From Planctomycetaceae bacterium (GTDB lineage: Bacteria > Planctomycetota > Planctomycetia > Pirellulales > Pirellulaceae): DNA of 41,635 nucleotides. Position numbers and translations under genes: made by a program. Below are positions 32,901 through 40,441 of this stretch, piece by piece (the stretch's first letter is position 1; every line of letters begins with the position of its first letter). Location of the stretch: positions 1 to 41,635 of the forward strand of contig WFWZ01000369.1 of NCBI GenBank assembly GCA_015490875.1, in the 5' to 3' direction. The notes under the pieces were generated by a model. That model made no database searches and had not been told where the DNA came from. It saw nothing but the letters and a program-made list of their open reading frames with translations.

Positions 32901-35287
32901 TCCCTGGCGGCCAGTTCTCCCGTGAACTCCACGTCCCACGGCCCGCCGTCGGCGTTCGACACGACCACGTTGTCGGGACCGCCAATCGACGTGAGTGCTT
33001 CCAGAGCGGCTTGCACTTCACCGACCGTAGCATCGAACGGGATCGGCGCCGTTGTCCGCGCGATCGATCCGTTATTGAATGTAAGCCGAAACGTGCCTGC
33101 GGTCGCCACGGGAGGAACAATACGCTGCACTTCGTTGACGCCGCTGCCAGGCGTTGTCTCCTGGATGTCGAGTTGAACACCGGACTCGAGCCCCGATGCA
33201 TCGGGACGCAGCAGTGGCTCTCCGGCTCGGCCTGCCGCACCGCTGAGCAACACATCCCACGGTCCACCCGCATTCCCCGTCACCGTAACAGCCCCGGCTC
33301 CGACGCTGGAAAGCGATTCAAGTGCCATTTGCACGTCACTGGCCGAGGCGTTCCACGGGATCGGGGCGGTGGTGTCCCCTCCTAGCGAAAGCGTGAACGT
33401 GCCGCCGAGCGACGCGTAGCCGGCGCGAGGCGATGGGAGGGTGATTCGAATGCCGCGGGCTTCCCCGTCACGGGAAGTGACCGTGGCTGAGACTCCGCCG
33501 GTCAGTCCCGATCCGTCGGGCACGAGTTCCGGTTGAGGCGTCAACGCCAGGTTACCTCGGAACTCAACGAGCCAAGGCCCTCCCGAACCGCCAACCACGC
33601 GCACATCGCCCGAAGCGATGGAAGGAAGAGCCTCGAGTGCCCTTTGCACATCTCCTGCCGACGCGGCGTACCGAATCGGCCCCGTCACTTCGGAACCAAA
33701 GGCAAGGGTAAACGAACCGCCGGTGATGAATCGAGAACCATCGGGATTGGTCGGCAAGGTGATACGCTGAAACTCGTTTGTGCCTCGAGTGGGATCCCCC
33801 TCCTCGGTCCGCGTGACGGTGATCCTTCCCCCGAGCAACTCGAGTCCCGATCCGTCGGGAGCCAGTCGCGGCACAGGTTTGCCGGCCAGAGCTCCGATGA
33901 ACTCGATTTCCCAAGGCCCTCCGGCCGGACCCGACACGGTTACGTTGCCCGAACCGATGTTCGGCAGGTTTTCGAGAGCCTGTTGGATTTGGGCAGCCGT
34001 CGCATCGAAGGAAAGGGGAGCGGTCGTCTCGACAGCCGCATTGAAATCGAACGTGAGCAGGAACGTACCTCCGACCGTGTCGGGCGGCAACGTGAGGCGT
34101 TGGCGCGCGTTGGTCGATGCTCCCGGGTTCGGGTTCGGAGCGAGAAACCGGACGTCCGTGAGCATCCCGGATCGATCGACGACTAATTCGATGATGTCGT
34201 TGCCGTCGGAGCCTTCGATCCGCAGGATGTCATTCCCCGAGCCTCCATCGACGTTGAACTTTTCGACGTTGAAGCGACGATTGACCACGATCGTGTCGCG
34301 CCCCGGGCCTCCGAAAACGTCAATGGGCCTTGGTTGAACACCTGGTATGCCTGGGAGCCCAAGGGACTCGATCGCCTGCTCTCCCCCTCCGGGCAGAATG
34401 GTGTCGTCGCCCGTTCCGCCGAAAAGCGCCTGGTCGAGTCCCGTGAGATTGCTCGCGTCTATCGTATCGTTGCCGTCAAGCGTGTTGACGTAGATGCCAC
34501 CGGGTGGGAAGTTCGCGATGAAATCGCTTATCCCGCGAATGACATCGACCACAGGATCGGGGAGAACGTCAGAGAGAGTAACCCCCGGGAACAGAGTCAA
34601 CTCGGGAATCAACGTAAATTCAGGGAGGATTTCGCAGGGGCAAATGGGCCCTATTTTGGGAATCTCAAGTTTGGGGAACTTCACTTCAGGGATCGTCAGG
34701 TCGGGGATCCCGAAGTCGAGCAGGTCGTTGATTCCGTCAGCGATGTCTTTGAAAAAGGGGAAGAATTGGGTAATGGCTTGCGGGTTGGGGGCGATCGCCG
34801 ACGAGGAGGGAAGATCGATGCCTATCAGCTGCGCGAGTGGAAACTCGACATCGGCCACGAGGTCGACGACGCCGGCACGTATTTCTTCCACCAGGCCTTC
34901 ATTGATGACCGGACCCTGTCGCAGGATGGGAACGTTGTCTCCGTCTTCATCAAGGAGAATGAAGAAGTTAAAAGCGTTCCCATCGATGGAGACTTCATTC
35001 GTTTCCTGGGGAAACGCCTGATAGGCGAGCGTTGTGTTTGTAAACTGTTTGATTTCGTCCGGAATCTTGTCCTTGATCGAGTCGGGTGTGACCGCCAGCA
35101 GTAAACCAAGCGCGTCACCGACTCCTGGAGGAATGCCCGCGGCGATGGCGAGGAGTCGTCGGTCTTCCAAAGGCTCCACAGCTAAGGCCGTGGGTTTGCC
35201 GTACTTGCTCCGCCGTCTGCGACGACGCTTCAAGAGGCCATACCGGTTCCAGGGACGAGAGGGGCGGTGAGAATGGGAAGCCGTCAT
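26990..35287 (-). CDS. Giant secreted surface protein: LEPR-XLL, RTX-like, tandem beta modules, PPC, FG-GAP, dockerin-like
   Basis: The protein has 2765 residues from ATG 35287-35285, which overlaps the stop of the preceding frame as ATGA. A basic N-terminus (LLKRRRRRRSKYGK) is followed by VEPLEDRRLLA near residue 40, the LEPR-XLL motif of planctomycete exported proteins. Residues about 275-365 have RTX-like calcium loops (GGTGDDTI, GGPGRDTI, GSGNDIL). Residues about 385-1360 hold nine ~100-residue modules (NEVQ..TL..GGTFTL..TTAPIPFDA..VQAALE...GGPW.VEF.G). A PPC domain lies at about 1980-2120. FG-GAP-like calcium repeats are at about 2310-2520 (GDVNGDGLDD). Two dockerin-like loops are at about 2580-2645 (DVNGDGFVSPIDAL, DVSGDGVISPVDAL). 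An acidic tail ends the chain. A cell-surface or extracellular adhesive role is inferred; no cohesin partner is in the window. Confidence 0.92.
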   Translation of the reverse strand: MTASHSHRPSRPWNRYGLLKRRRRRRSKYGKPTALAVEPLEDRRLLAIAAGIPPGVGDALGLLLAVTPDSIKDKIPDEIKQFTNTTLAYQAFPQETNEVSIDGNAFNFFILLDEDGDNVPILRQGPVINEGLVEEIRAGVVDLVADVEFPLAQLIGIDLPSSSAIAPNPQAITQFFPFFKDIADGINDLLDFGIPDLTIPEVKFPKLEIPKIGPICPCEILPEFTLIPELTLFPGVTLSDVLPDPVVDVIRGISDFIANFPPGGIYVNTLDGNDTIDASNLTGLDQALFGGTGDDTILPGGGEQAIESLGLPGIPGVQPRPIDVFGGPGRDTIVVNRRFNVEKFNVDGGSGNDILRIEGSDGNDIIELVVDRSGMLTDVRFLAPNPNPGASTNARQRLTLPPDTVGGTFLLTFDFNAAVETTAPLSFDATAAQIQQALENLPNIGSGNVTVSGPAGGPWEIEFIGALAGKPVPRLAPDGSGLELLGGRITVTRTEEGDPTRGTNEFQRITLPTNPDGSRFITGGSFTLAFGSEVTGPIRYAASAGDVQRALEALPSIASGDVRVVGGSGGPWLVEFRGNLALTPQPELVPDGSGLTGGVSATVTSRDGEARGIRITLPSPRAGYASLGGTFTLSLGGDTTAPIPWNASASDVQMALESLSSVGAGAVTVTGNAGGPWDVLLSGAAGRAGEPLLRPDASGLESGVQLDIQETTPGSGVNEVQRIVPPVATAGTFRLTFNNGSIARTTAPIPFDATVGEVQAALEALTSIGGPDNVVVSNADGGPWDVEFTGELAAREQLELIVDGSGLTLDVRPPVASQRQAGDSSHNEIQELTAPAATGGTFTLSFTHGGSTATTAPIPFDATAAQLRSSLEALANIGSGNVSVSGGSGSGWTIEFVGALGNTNVSLLAVDGSSLTGLPVVREIVHHVAGANERQTVTLSPSATGGQFTLTFGSDTTAPLPFNATAAQVESALQSLPSLQNGVIRVTSSRPTGGPWEVEFAGRLATTDVALLSGDGSHLTGGFADSEIDVTQDASRPGVNEVQTIAFSTPPADPQGGTFRLSLSAGSVSRTTADLPFDAGPAAVQAALEQLDDIGVGNVRVTGSAGGSWNVEFVGDLASQDLPALVVRTSELSRNEPIEVVQVQEASPTNELQTVTLPALTSGGTWTLAFDDGTSTETTGPLPFDASPRAVQAALESLANIAPGDVRVRGGVGDPSVRETATGGGGTNELQTVTLSPLAQGGSFTLAFRGATTSDLPLDATAQDVEDALEALSTIGSGNVRVTGADGGPFAVEFIGALSNADQPLLVADGTNLTQLPHGPWTIEFIGRFAAQPQKPLVADGSQLRLEGLDPTIAETAQGSNGDPLVLKATHFEQLVSVEQLEIQGNGGDDRVIVRGAPNFPLGVIFDGGDGTDYLQLVSKADAPAFVSPIFPDSVQGTLTFDGQAIQIADVEGGITLDAGGKVGSVSFSGTDEGNDIRFAGVTVDRATLANDGQVTTTITGFASGSQLTLRGEQGDDVVSVAPGPFQRFDRISVLGGGPSGADSLIVEGTSAEDTFTLTPDATDTKAGTVVVNGVEVAFSDMEEIGVQGLQGVDALTVREPVAGSNDNILFNPAVANDGSFQWTAQPSVASTALAYFPVTFGGIESRVFDTGSGTDVLTASTDDLPGVNSSVQAVGGEGTTTVVFGDQPTTFVHQVDGADVLSLEVGTTVDDVTVSPGKGVTIAVNTSVGDDRLIYEAAPGFPVNVDLAAARIEQAAFGPVTYSSTEQLMVMGNDGIDLEISGLLQENRFVYTPSTDKSGRVELTGLPVMVDFEELPGRLTLIGGSAVGDAVVVRGSNAANAIVVDTSVRRVRVADTNGRELKPLEVDDTIEVIELQGRGGDDLFQVVTSDASVSAPRVDVDGGSPDASDRLVFVDGGNGNLVLHRQGPIDRSGTLSIKGMPPVGYANIERVDILPLDPITGGTGGDGSGKVKVLDTDVFEKNDSRLTATPLEDLAEATSRPNIDPPARVGPFGEQIPGDEDWYRYVADQTGTFRFALQFDPVEELDNGASGLPGDGKLRVDLYEADGSPIARLPGEGPQMHTIGAEAGKTYYVRVRGAVPEAVNDYGLTVESSDDVGPRITGVFGTSDPAYDLFDPKPSAGPTPAVTSLTIAVDDPLARRAGFLYEALDASIAATPGHYRLVGDQSGPIAIQSVRVVNDAPVAGQVAKATIELSFFEPLPDDRFTLTVADELTDPVGNRLDGESTTDTPRAPLFPSGDGISGGTFVARFTVDSRPELGVTAATRVYVDITGDGQFNPAGTGDATNRDLIFQFGTVSDAYFAGDFSPADAVESSGFDKLGVFGWDPFVERYRFLLDVNHNGVPDVLSYADVGQSGLPVAGDFNADHPGDEIGLFTGDQWILDTNGDNVLSLGADTVIRTSMRGIPVVGDVNGDGLDDLITYDAGNDAFTIDLDRDGVADDTIEFGIPDFVERPVIGDVNLDGVDDLGLWVPGSQDRIGQGKAEWYLLVSDGTPQTGADPMPLASPLFEPYSPDPLGNDRFANFGDRAALPIFGNFDPPVTPAGEETTPPGRPVSYTNASLPSDVNGDGFVSPIDALFVIDRLNRLGAVALPQMRLEGEAASPAPYLDVSGDGVISPVDALIVIETMNRSAEGEAGSSDTGDSSLRQRLFAEPDRIFAENEESTDKASTDEPNADRLGGSEATGRAIRVGGPMRDRLAFGSLEVGYGWNEHANSEGDAVSGAEPEASHDAALAELFEEWFGNLGNV

Positions 35288-35652
35288 CTTTGCTCAACTC
35301 GCTGTAGGACACTCGATGGACAAACGAACGGCGCACCGTTCGGACCAGGTCCGTGCATCCATTTCAGACACCGGTACCGAACGTTCCGCTCGAGTCCCCA
35401 CAGCGCAGAAGACCCAGCCCCCGTCCACTCGACGACAGCGCGGATCTCAAAGCGGCAATGCGCGGTTCCTCCCCGAGGCGGCCGAATTGCGACGGCCACC
35501 TGCACGATACTGCCCCCATTTAAACTCACGCGCAAGGCGCTTTCCAGCCCTTTTTTGGCAAGTCGCGGGAGAACCGGGCCGATCTTCGAGGCCAGCTTGC
35601 TGTCGCCGTCGGGCTCGATGCCGGCCTCACCCCGCCGTAGCCGTCCGCTCAC
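35284..35652 (-). CDS. Small ORF tightly coupled between mnmE and the giant protein gene
   Basis: A frame of 122 codons runs from GTG 35652 to TGA 35284. Its start overlaps the mnmE stop as GTGA, and its stop overlaps the ATG of the giant gene as ATGA. Third positions are mostly G or C as in the neighbours. The product is basic with a segment IVQVAVAIRPPRGGTAHCRF that could be a beta pair; it resembles nothing I recognise. Double 4-nt overlap is typical of genuine co-translated genes and hard to obtain by chance, but the frame also extends upstream antisense-free through the mnmE end, so annotation programs may miss or lengthen it. Confidence 0.5.
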   Translation of the reverse strand: MSGRLRRGEAGIEPDGDSKLASKIGPVLPRLAKKGLESALRVSLNGGSIVQVAVAIRPPRGGTAHCRFEIRAVVEWTGAGSSALWGLERNVRYRCLKWMHGPGPNGAPFVCPSSVLQRVEQR

Positions 35653-36974
35653 TTGCCGATACAGAACCGCCCAAAAATCTCGTCCAGCAGTTCCTCGGTG
35701 TAGACTTCGCCGACCAATTCTCCGAGACTCGCCAGCGCTTCGCGAAGTTCCAGTGCCACAAGCTCTTGTCCCTGTCCCTCTTCGGCGAGTCGCTCGGCTC
35801 GGCGCAACGTCTGGGCCGCTCGTTCCAACCCACTGCGGCAACGCACGTGGAGGCCACCGCCGAGGCTGCTCGCCCTTTGCTGCAACCGCGTGACGATCTG
35901 TTCCCGCAACGTCTCAAGACCTTCTCCCGTCCAACTGCTCACCCACCATCCCGAGGACGAACTGCGAGCAGCCACGCGGTCGGCGCAGGTCCGTACCAGC
36001 AACAAGCCCTTCTCGGGCCGGCGCGCCGGGACGCGGCTTGCATCCGCAGGAACGCACCACAACTGCAAGTCGGAAGCACGCGTCACATTCTCTCGTAACC
36101 GCTGAGCCGCCTGGCCCACGGCATCGGCGATCACGGGTTCTTCACCGGCGGTGTCCAGGAGTTCGATCGAAAGCCCCTTCCACTGGACGCGGACGCTGAC
36201 CGGATCCCGTGTCGTACCCGCTCGGTTGGAAACAAGTGCAGCCTCGCGTCCGGCCAGTGCATTGACGAGGCTACTCTTGCCAACGTTCGGTTCCCCGACC
36301 ACGGCAACGCGATAGACACCGTCCGCCCTCTGCTGCTCACCCAGTTGCTCTCGAAGTTCCTCGATCTGGTCGATACAGGAGCGCAGCTCGCGAGCCACCT
36401 CGCTGCTTGGGAGGAAGTCGATCTCTTCGTCCGCGAAATCGAGTTCCGCTTCGAGGTGTGCCAGAAGCCCGAGCAACCGAGTGCGCAAATGCTGGATCGG
36501 GTGTCCCACCCCGCCAGCCAGTTGTTTGAGGGCAGCCGCGAGACGATCGAGATCCTCAGCTTCGATGACACTCAACACAGCTTCGGCCTGCGTCAGGTCG
36601 ATGCGTCCGGCAAGGAAGGCTCGGAGCGTGAACTCGCCTGGCCGCGCCAGGCGTGCTCCGTGCTCCAAGCAGCCTGCGATCAGTGCATCGAGAACCGGCT
36701 GACACCCGACGGCGTGCAGCTCCGCTGCCGGCTCTCCCGTATAACTGCGGGCGTCCGGCCAGAAGTACAGCACTAAGGGCACTTCCCCTACTGGTTCAGG
36801 ACATCTCCATGTCACCTCGTACCGGCGGGCACGCCGAACCCATGCGACCGAATCAACGACACACTCCTGAACCAACTCCGAAACCCGGGGACCGGATAGC
36901 CGCACAATACCTCTCGGAGCAGCGGCGCGCGGCGTGGCGAGTGCCACAATCGTGTCATTCAGATCGACGGTCAT
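35649..36974 (-). CDS. mnmE: tRNA modification GTPase MnmE
   Basis: The protein has 441 residues from ATG 36974-36972, where the family N-terminus (MTVDLNDTIVALATP) begins; E. coli MnmE is about 454. It should act with MnmG to install the 5-carboxymethylaminomethyl group on U34 of certain tRNAs. The folate-binding N-domain, helical domain and G domain are all visible. G1 is GEPNVGKS at 227-234, then GTTRD, then DTAGEE; the C-terminus is FCIGK with the catalytic Cys. The G4 NKxD motif is replaced by TCAD at 329-332, so guanine recognition may be altered. The gene follows yidC by 13 bp in the same direction and overlaps the next frame. Confidence 0.95.
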   Translation of the reverse strand: MTVDLNDTIVALATPRAAAPRGIVRLSGPRVSELVQECVVDSVAWVRRARRYEVTWRCPEPVGEVPLVLYFWPDARSYTGEPAAELHAVGCQPVLDALIAGCLEHGARLARPGEFTLRAFLAGRIDLTQAEAVLSVIEAEDLDRLAAALKQLAGGVGHPIQHLRTRLLGLLAHLEAELDFADEEIDFLPSSEVARELRSCIDQIEELREQLGEQQRADGVYRVAVVGEPNVGKSSLVNALAGREAALVSNRAGTTRDPVSVRVQWKGLSIELLDTAGEEPVIADAVGQAAQRLRENVTRASDLQLWCVPADASRVPARRPEKGLLLVRTCADRVAARSSSSGWWVSSWTGEGLETLREQIVTRLQQRASSLGGGLHVRCRSGLERAAQTLRRAERLAEEGQGQELVALELREALASLGELVGEVYTEELLDEIFGRFCIGK

Positions 36975-36987
36975 GATGACGCCGGTC

Positions 36988-39519
36988 TTATCGTTTCTTT
37001 CTCGTCTTCGGTGCCTTCCGCTTGCGGCGGTCGGCGGGAGCCCCATTTCCCTTTGACTTGGCCTCTGCCGCTTCGAGCATCCGTTCCACCCATGTTTTCT
37101 CGCGAGGCGCCATGGGATCGGCGGGCTTTCGCGGAGCCGGCTTGGGCAAGAGTTTCCGTTCGGCGATGCCCCACAGACTCGATGTGATGAAGTAAATGCA
37201 CAGCCCGGACGGCACTTTGAAGAACATCACGCCGAAGAAGATCATCATGTACTTCATCATCGACTGTTGCATGCGAGACTGTTCATCGGTCGCCGGCGGC
37301 GTAAAGAGTTTCTGCTGCACGAGGAAGAGAACGATCGTCACAATGGGCAACAAATTGAGATAGGGGCCCAGCCATCCGGTCTCGCTCGTCAAGAAAGCCA
37401 GGGCTTCGTTTTTCCAATAGAGGAACTGGTCGGGGCCGGCCAGATTGGAACACCAGGAAATCCCCGGGATCAACGGCGCTTGCCTCAAGTGGATATCGAC
37501 CGACAACGCCCGATAGAGACCGATGAAGATCGGCAACTGCAGGAACATCACCCAGCAGCCGCTTAGCGGATGGAAATTGTGCTTGCGCCAGAGCTCCTTG
37601 GTCGCCTCGGCCCGCTTCTCCATGTCGTCCTTGTATTTCTCATTGATCTTCTTGATCTCGGGCGCGAGTTCCTGCATGATCTGCGCATTGCGCGCCGCCT
37701 TCCTCCCCAGCGGGAACATCGCGCCTCGGACCATCACCGTCAACAAAATGATGGCGATGCCGTAGTTCCGAACAATGAAATAGAACGCGCCGAGAATCCA
37801 TGACAGAGGCTTGGCCACCCAACCGAACCAACCGTATTCGATCAGGCCTCGCAGTCGATCGTGCGCCAAAATCTCCGGATCTTTGGGGCCCAGAAAGAGG
37901 CGGAAGCGGGCGACATTCTGGGGCTGGTCACTCCCTTGTAAAGCCACGGTAGGCCAGTCGACGGCGAAAGAAGTATTCTGTGTCCGGCGCGCCAGCCCTT
38001 TGACCTTCCCGAGAACCCCCACTGGGAATGCCCACACATCCGCGACCTCCATCGTCGCACCAGGGTCCCCAGCGGGAAGAAGCACCGCCGAAAAATACTG
38101 AGCGTCCACGCCGACATAGGCGAAGGTTCGGTCTTCCCGTGTCTTGCTCGGTGCCAGGGATGTCCGGAACTTCCCCTTGGCAGCGTCCGCATAGAGCTTA
38201 CTTGCGCTGAGCAGGCCGCGTTTCTTGACTTGGTTGTACCAGACAACATCCCGCGCTCCCGCGCCACCCCAGGAAGGACTCGTTTTGCGAGTATACCACC
38301 ATCCTTCCAACGGCAGACCGTTGGGGCCTTCCTGCCGCAGCGCGATCCGAAGCGGCTCCTCTCCCTGGTACTCGCATGTCAATTGACACTCAATGTCATA
38401 ATCCCCGGGAGCTCCCGCATAGGTCTCTTTCGCACGACGCGGCACCAGAGCAAACCGCTTCACGATCGCCACAGGACCGCCTGTCTTGGCACGACGGCAG
38501 ACTTCCTCTGGCAAAGGATATCGAAAGACGACCTCTTGCTCATCGGCATGGACCAATTCCCAGTTTTCCTGGTGCATCGCCACGCCACGGAACTCGCGAC
38601 CCTGCTCGAGCTTCAAGTCGTTGAGCTGACGAACCGTTGTCAGCATGGGTCGCCGGATGTTGCCCAGCGCATCGGGCTCGAGTTGAATCAACTCGAGTGG
38701 ATGCGGGCCCAGCTCCGCTTCGAGCACGATTTTGGTCGGAGGGGGCTCACGACCGTCTTTTTTGTCGCCATCGGCGGCTTCCTCTTTGGATTGCGCAACG
38801 CGACCTGCTGCCGCAGCATCGGCGGCCGGCCGTAACAGTTCCAACCGGATCCGCGTGCCTGGCTTCTTCGATTTGAGGACGACGTCGAGGTCGGAGGGAT
38901 TCCCGATCTTTCGCCCCGCCGCGGTAACAAGAATGTCGCCTACGCGGACGCCCGGCACCTGCGTTCCTGAAACCGGACGGGCTGTGGCGGCTGGCGTTCC
39001 CGGCGCCACGACGCGAACGCGACATCCCGCCTGGTGTCCGTCGACGACCAACGCCAGGTAACCGAGGTAGCCCGTATCCTGCTCCAGGTTGCGATAGCGC
39101 AGCTTGCCATTGGGTCTTCGCGCGACCAACTCGACCCGCTCGAGCGAAGCTCCCAACGTATTGAAATACAACACGAACGGTGTCCGCCGGCCCGTATAAT
39201 CCCCCAACACGACGTGCTGCTGGGGGAACCGACTGGGCACGCCGCGCACCACAGCACCGTCGTCCTCGGTATCGCCCCCATCGCCATCGGCGTCGTTACC
39301 AGAGCCCTTGTCGGGATCACTTGAGGCGTCCTTCTTCTTTTCGCCGTCCCCCTTTTCGGCGGCACGGTCGGCCTTCTGGTCTGCTCCGTCCGCTTTGCCT
39401 TGGTCGGCAACCGCCGGAGGCTTGGGTTTGCGCGGCGCGAATCGCCGCTGGAGGTTGGAAAAGAGCACGACCGCCAGGAGCGAGACAGCTACGAATAAGA
39501 GGTATCGTCGAGTATCCAC
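36988..39519 (-). CDS. yidC: Membrane protein insertase YidC with inserted PDZ-like domain
   Basis: The protein has 843 residues from GTG 39519, longer than the usual 550-600. It starts DTRRYLLFVAVSLLAVVLF, the first membrane helix. A charged low-complexity linker (Lys/Asp/Glu/Gly-rich) follows to about residue 95. A PDZ-like segment lies at about 160-230, read from GCRVRVVAPGTPA and VPGVRVGDILVTAAGRKI through KPGTRIRLELLR, interrupting the periplasmic domain. The conserved insertase core with its groove Arg (TVMVRGAMFPLG), a cytoplasmic helical loop and further helices (MMKYMMIFFGVMFFKVPSGL) occupies residues about 555-800, followed by a basic tail (RRKRKAPKTRKKR) likely to touch ribosomes. 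It inserts membrane proteins together with or without SecYEG. Confidence 0.95.
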   Translation of the reverse strand: MDTRRYLLFVAVSLLAVVLFSNLQRRFAPRKPKPPAVADQGKADGADQKADRAAEKGDGEKKKDASSDPDKGSGNDADGDGGDTEDDGAVVRGVPSRFPQQHVVLGDYTGRRTPFVLYFNTLGASLERVELVARRPNGKLRYRNLEQDTGYLGYLALVVDGHQAGCRVRVVAPGTPAATARPVSGTQVPGVRVGDILVTAAGRKIGNPSDLDVVLKSKKPGTRIRLELLRPAADAAAAGRVAQSKEEAADGDKKDGREPPPTKIVLEAELGPHPLELIQLEPDALGNIRRPMLTTVRQLNDLKLEQGREFRGVAMHQENWELVHADEQEVVFRYPLPEEVCRRAKTGGPVAIVKRFALVPRRAKETYAGAPGDYDIECQLTCEYQGEEPLRIALRQEGPNGLPLEGWWYTRKTSPSWGGAGARDVVWYNQVKKRGLLSASKLYADAAKGKFRTSLAPSKTREDRTFAYVGVDAQYFSAVLLPAGDPGATMEVADVWAFPVGVLGKVKGLARRTQNTSFAVDWPTVALQGSDQPQNVARFRLFLGPKDPEILAHDRLRGLIEYGWFGWVAKPLSWILGAFYFIVRNYGIAIILLTVMVRGAMFPLGRKAARNAQIMQELAPEIKKINEKYKDDMEKRAEATKELWRKHNFHPLSGCWVMFLQLPIFIGLYRALSVDIHLRQAPLIPGISWCSNLAGPDQFLYWKNEALAFLTSETGWLGPYLNLLPIVTIVLFLVQQKLFTPPATDEQSRMQQSMMKYMMIFFGVMFFKVPSGLCIYFITSSLWGIAERKLLPKPAPRKPADPMAPREKTWVERMLEAAEAKSKGNGAPADRRKRKAPKTRKKR

Positions 39520-39676
39520 GGTTGGTCGAAGGGAGTGGGGTAAATTGGTATGTGAACGACGTCCGCACGAGCCGTGCAGTTGTCTCGATTCCTACGAAAA
39601 CGGATTCGGGCTGACTCAGCCGGGAGCCTCCCGACTCCGGCACACGAAACAGGCGAGGGTGGGGCCAGGCAGCCGA

Positions 39677-40432
39677 TCAACGCCCTTCCCGCAGGCGGTC
39701 GCCGAGGAAGTCATCCAAGTCGGGCTCCCCGTGTATCTTGGCCACCGTACGGTCGACGTCGTAATCGACTCGACGGAAAAAGACGCGATCACCATCCAGC
39801 AGCACGTAGCAACTCCTCCAGTCACCGTCGCGAGGCTGCCCGACGCTGCCGACGTTGATCATCGCCTTATGGTCCGGTGTGAGCAAGTACCCGGCGCCCA
39901 GTTCGGTGGGAGGCAAAAAGCGGCCGTCCGATAGAAAAATGCCAGGAACGTGCGTGTGCCCCTGGAAACAGGCTCGTTCCACGAGCGAAAACAGAACCTC
40001 CATTTTCCGGACATTGTGAACGTCCTCGGGAAAAACATATTCGTTCAGTGGATCCCGTGGGGAACCATGTACGAACTGATAGCCGTTTTCACGCTGGCGC
40101 CGCGGCAGCTCGTCAAGGAACTCCAACCGGCGCCGCACCGTCTCCGGGTCGCTGTCGGAGTTTTCTAGTTGTTCTCGAGTCCAAAAAATGGCCTTTTCTG
40201 CTCCGCTGGAAAAGCCCTCCGGGTTGTGCAGGGCCGCGTCGTCGTGGTTGCCTAGGATGCTCCAGTGGAAGCCCATCGCCAGATCGAGGCACTCGCGGGG
40301 ATTGGGACCGTACCCGACAATATCCCCCAAACAAACGATTCGATCGACGTTCTGACGGTCGATGTCCTCAAGCACCGCCTGCAACGCTTCGAGATTTCCG
40401 TGAATATCGCTGATGATTGCCTGCCGCACCAC
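39677..40432 (-). CDS. Metallophosphoesterase (calcineurin-like), copy B
   Basis: The protein has 251 residues with GTG 40432 as start, preceded by GGGAGAGAGG; no ATG is closer. The metal-binding signature is complete: DIHGN (Asp9, His11), GDIVGYG (Asp37), GNHD at 61-64, HGSP at 122-125 and GHTH at 158-161. These bind two metal ions and hydrolyse phosphoesters. The C-terminal INVGSVGQPRDGDWRSCYVLL strand is conserved with its neighbour. The substrate class (protein phosphatase or nucleotide) is not evident. It lies 9 bp after a close paralogue, so the pair likely arose by tandem duplication. It precedes yidC by 157 bp in the same direction. Confidence 0.92.
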   Translation of the reverse strand: MVRQAIISDIHGNLEALQAVLEDIDRQNVDRIVCLGDIVGYGPNPRECLDLAMGFHWSILGNHDDAALHNPEGFSSGAEKAIFWTREQLENSDSDPETVRRRLEFLDELPRRQRENGYQFVHGSPRDPLNEYVFPEDVHNVRKMEVLFSLVERACFQGHTHVPGIFLSDGRFLPPTELGAGYLLTPDHKAMINVGSVGQPRDGDWRSCYVLLDGDRVFFRRVDYDVDRTVAKIHGEPDLDDFLGDRLREGR

Positions 40433-40441
40433 CCTCTCTCC

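Noticed and set aside
31379-33385. Plus-strand open frame of 668 codons opposite the giant protein
   Set aside because: It mirrors the tandem module array, where repeated codons keep the antisense frame open. The composition (Arg/His/Ser-rich) is typical of shadows, and there is no ribosome binding site.
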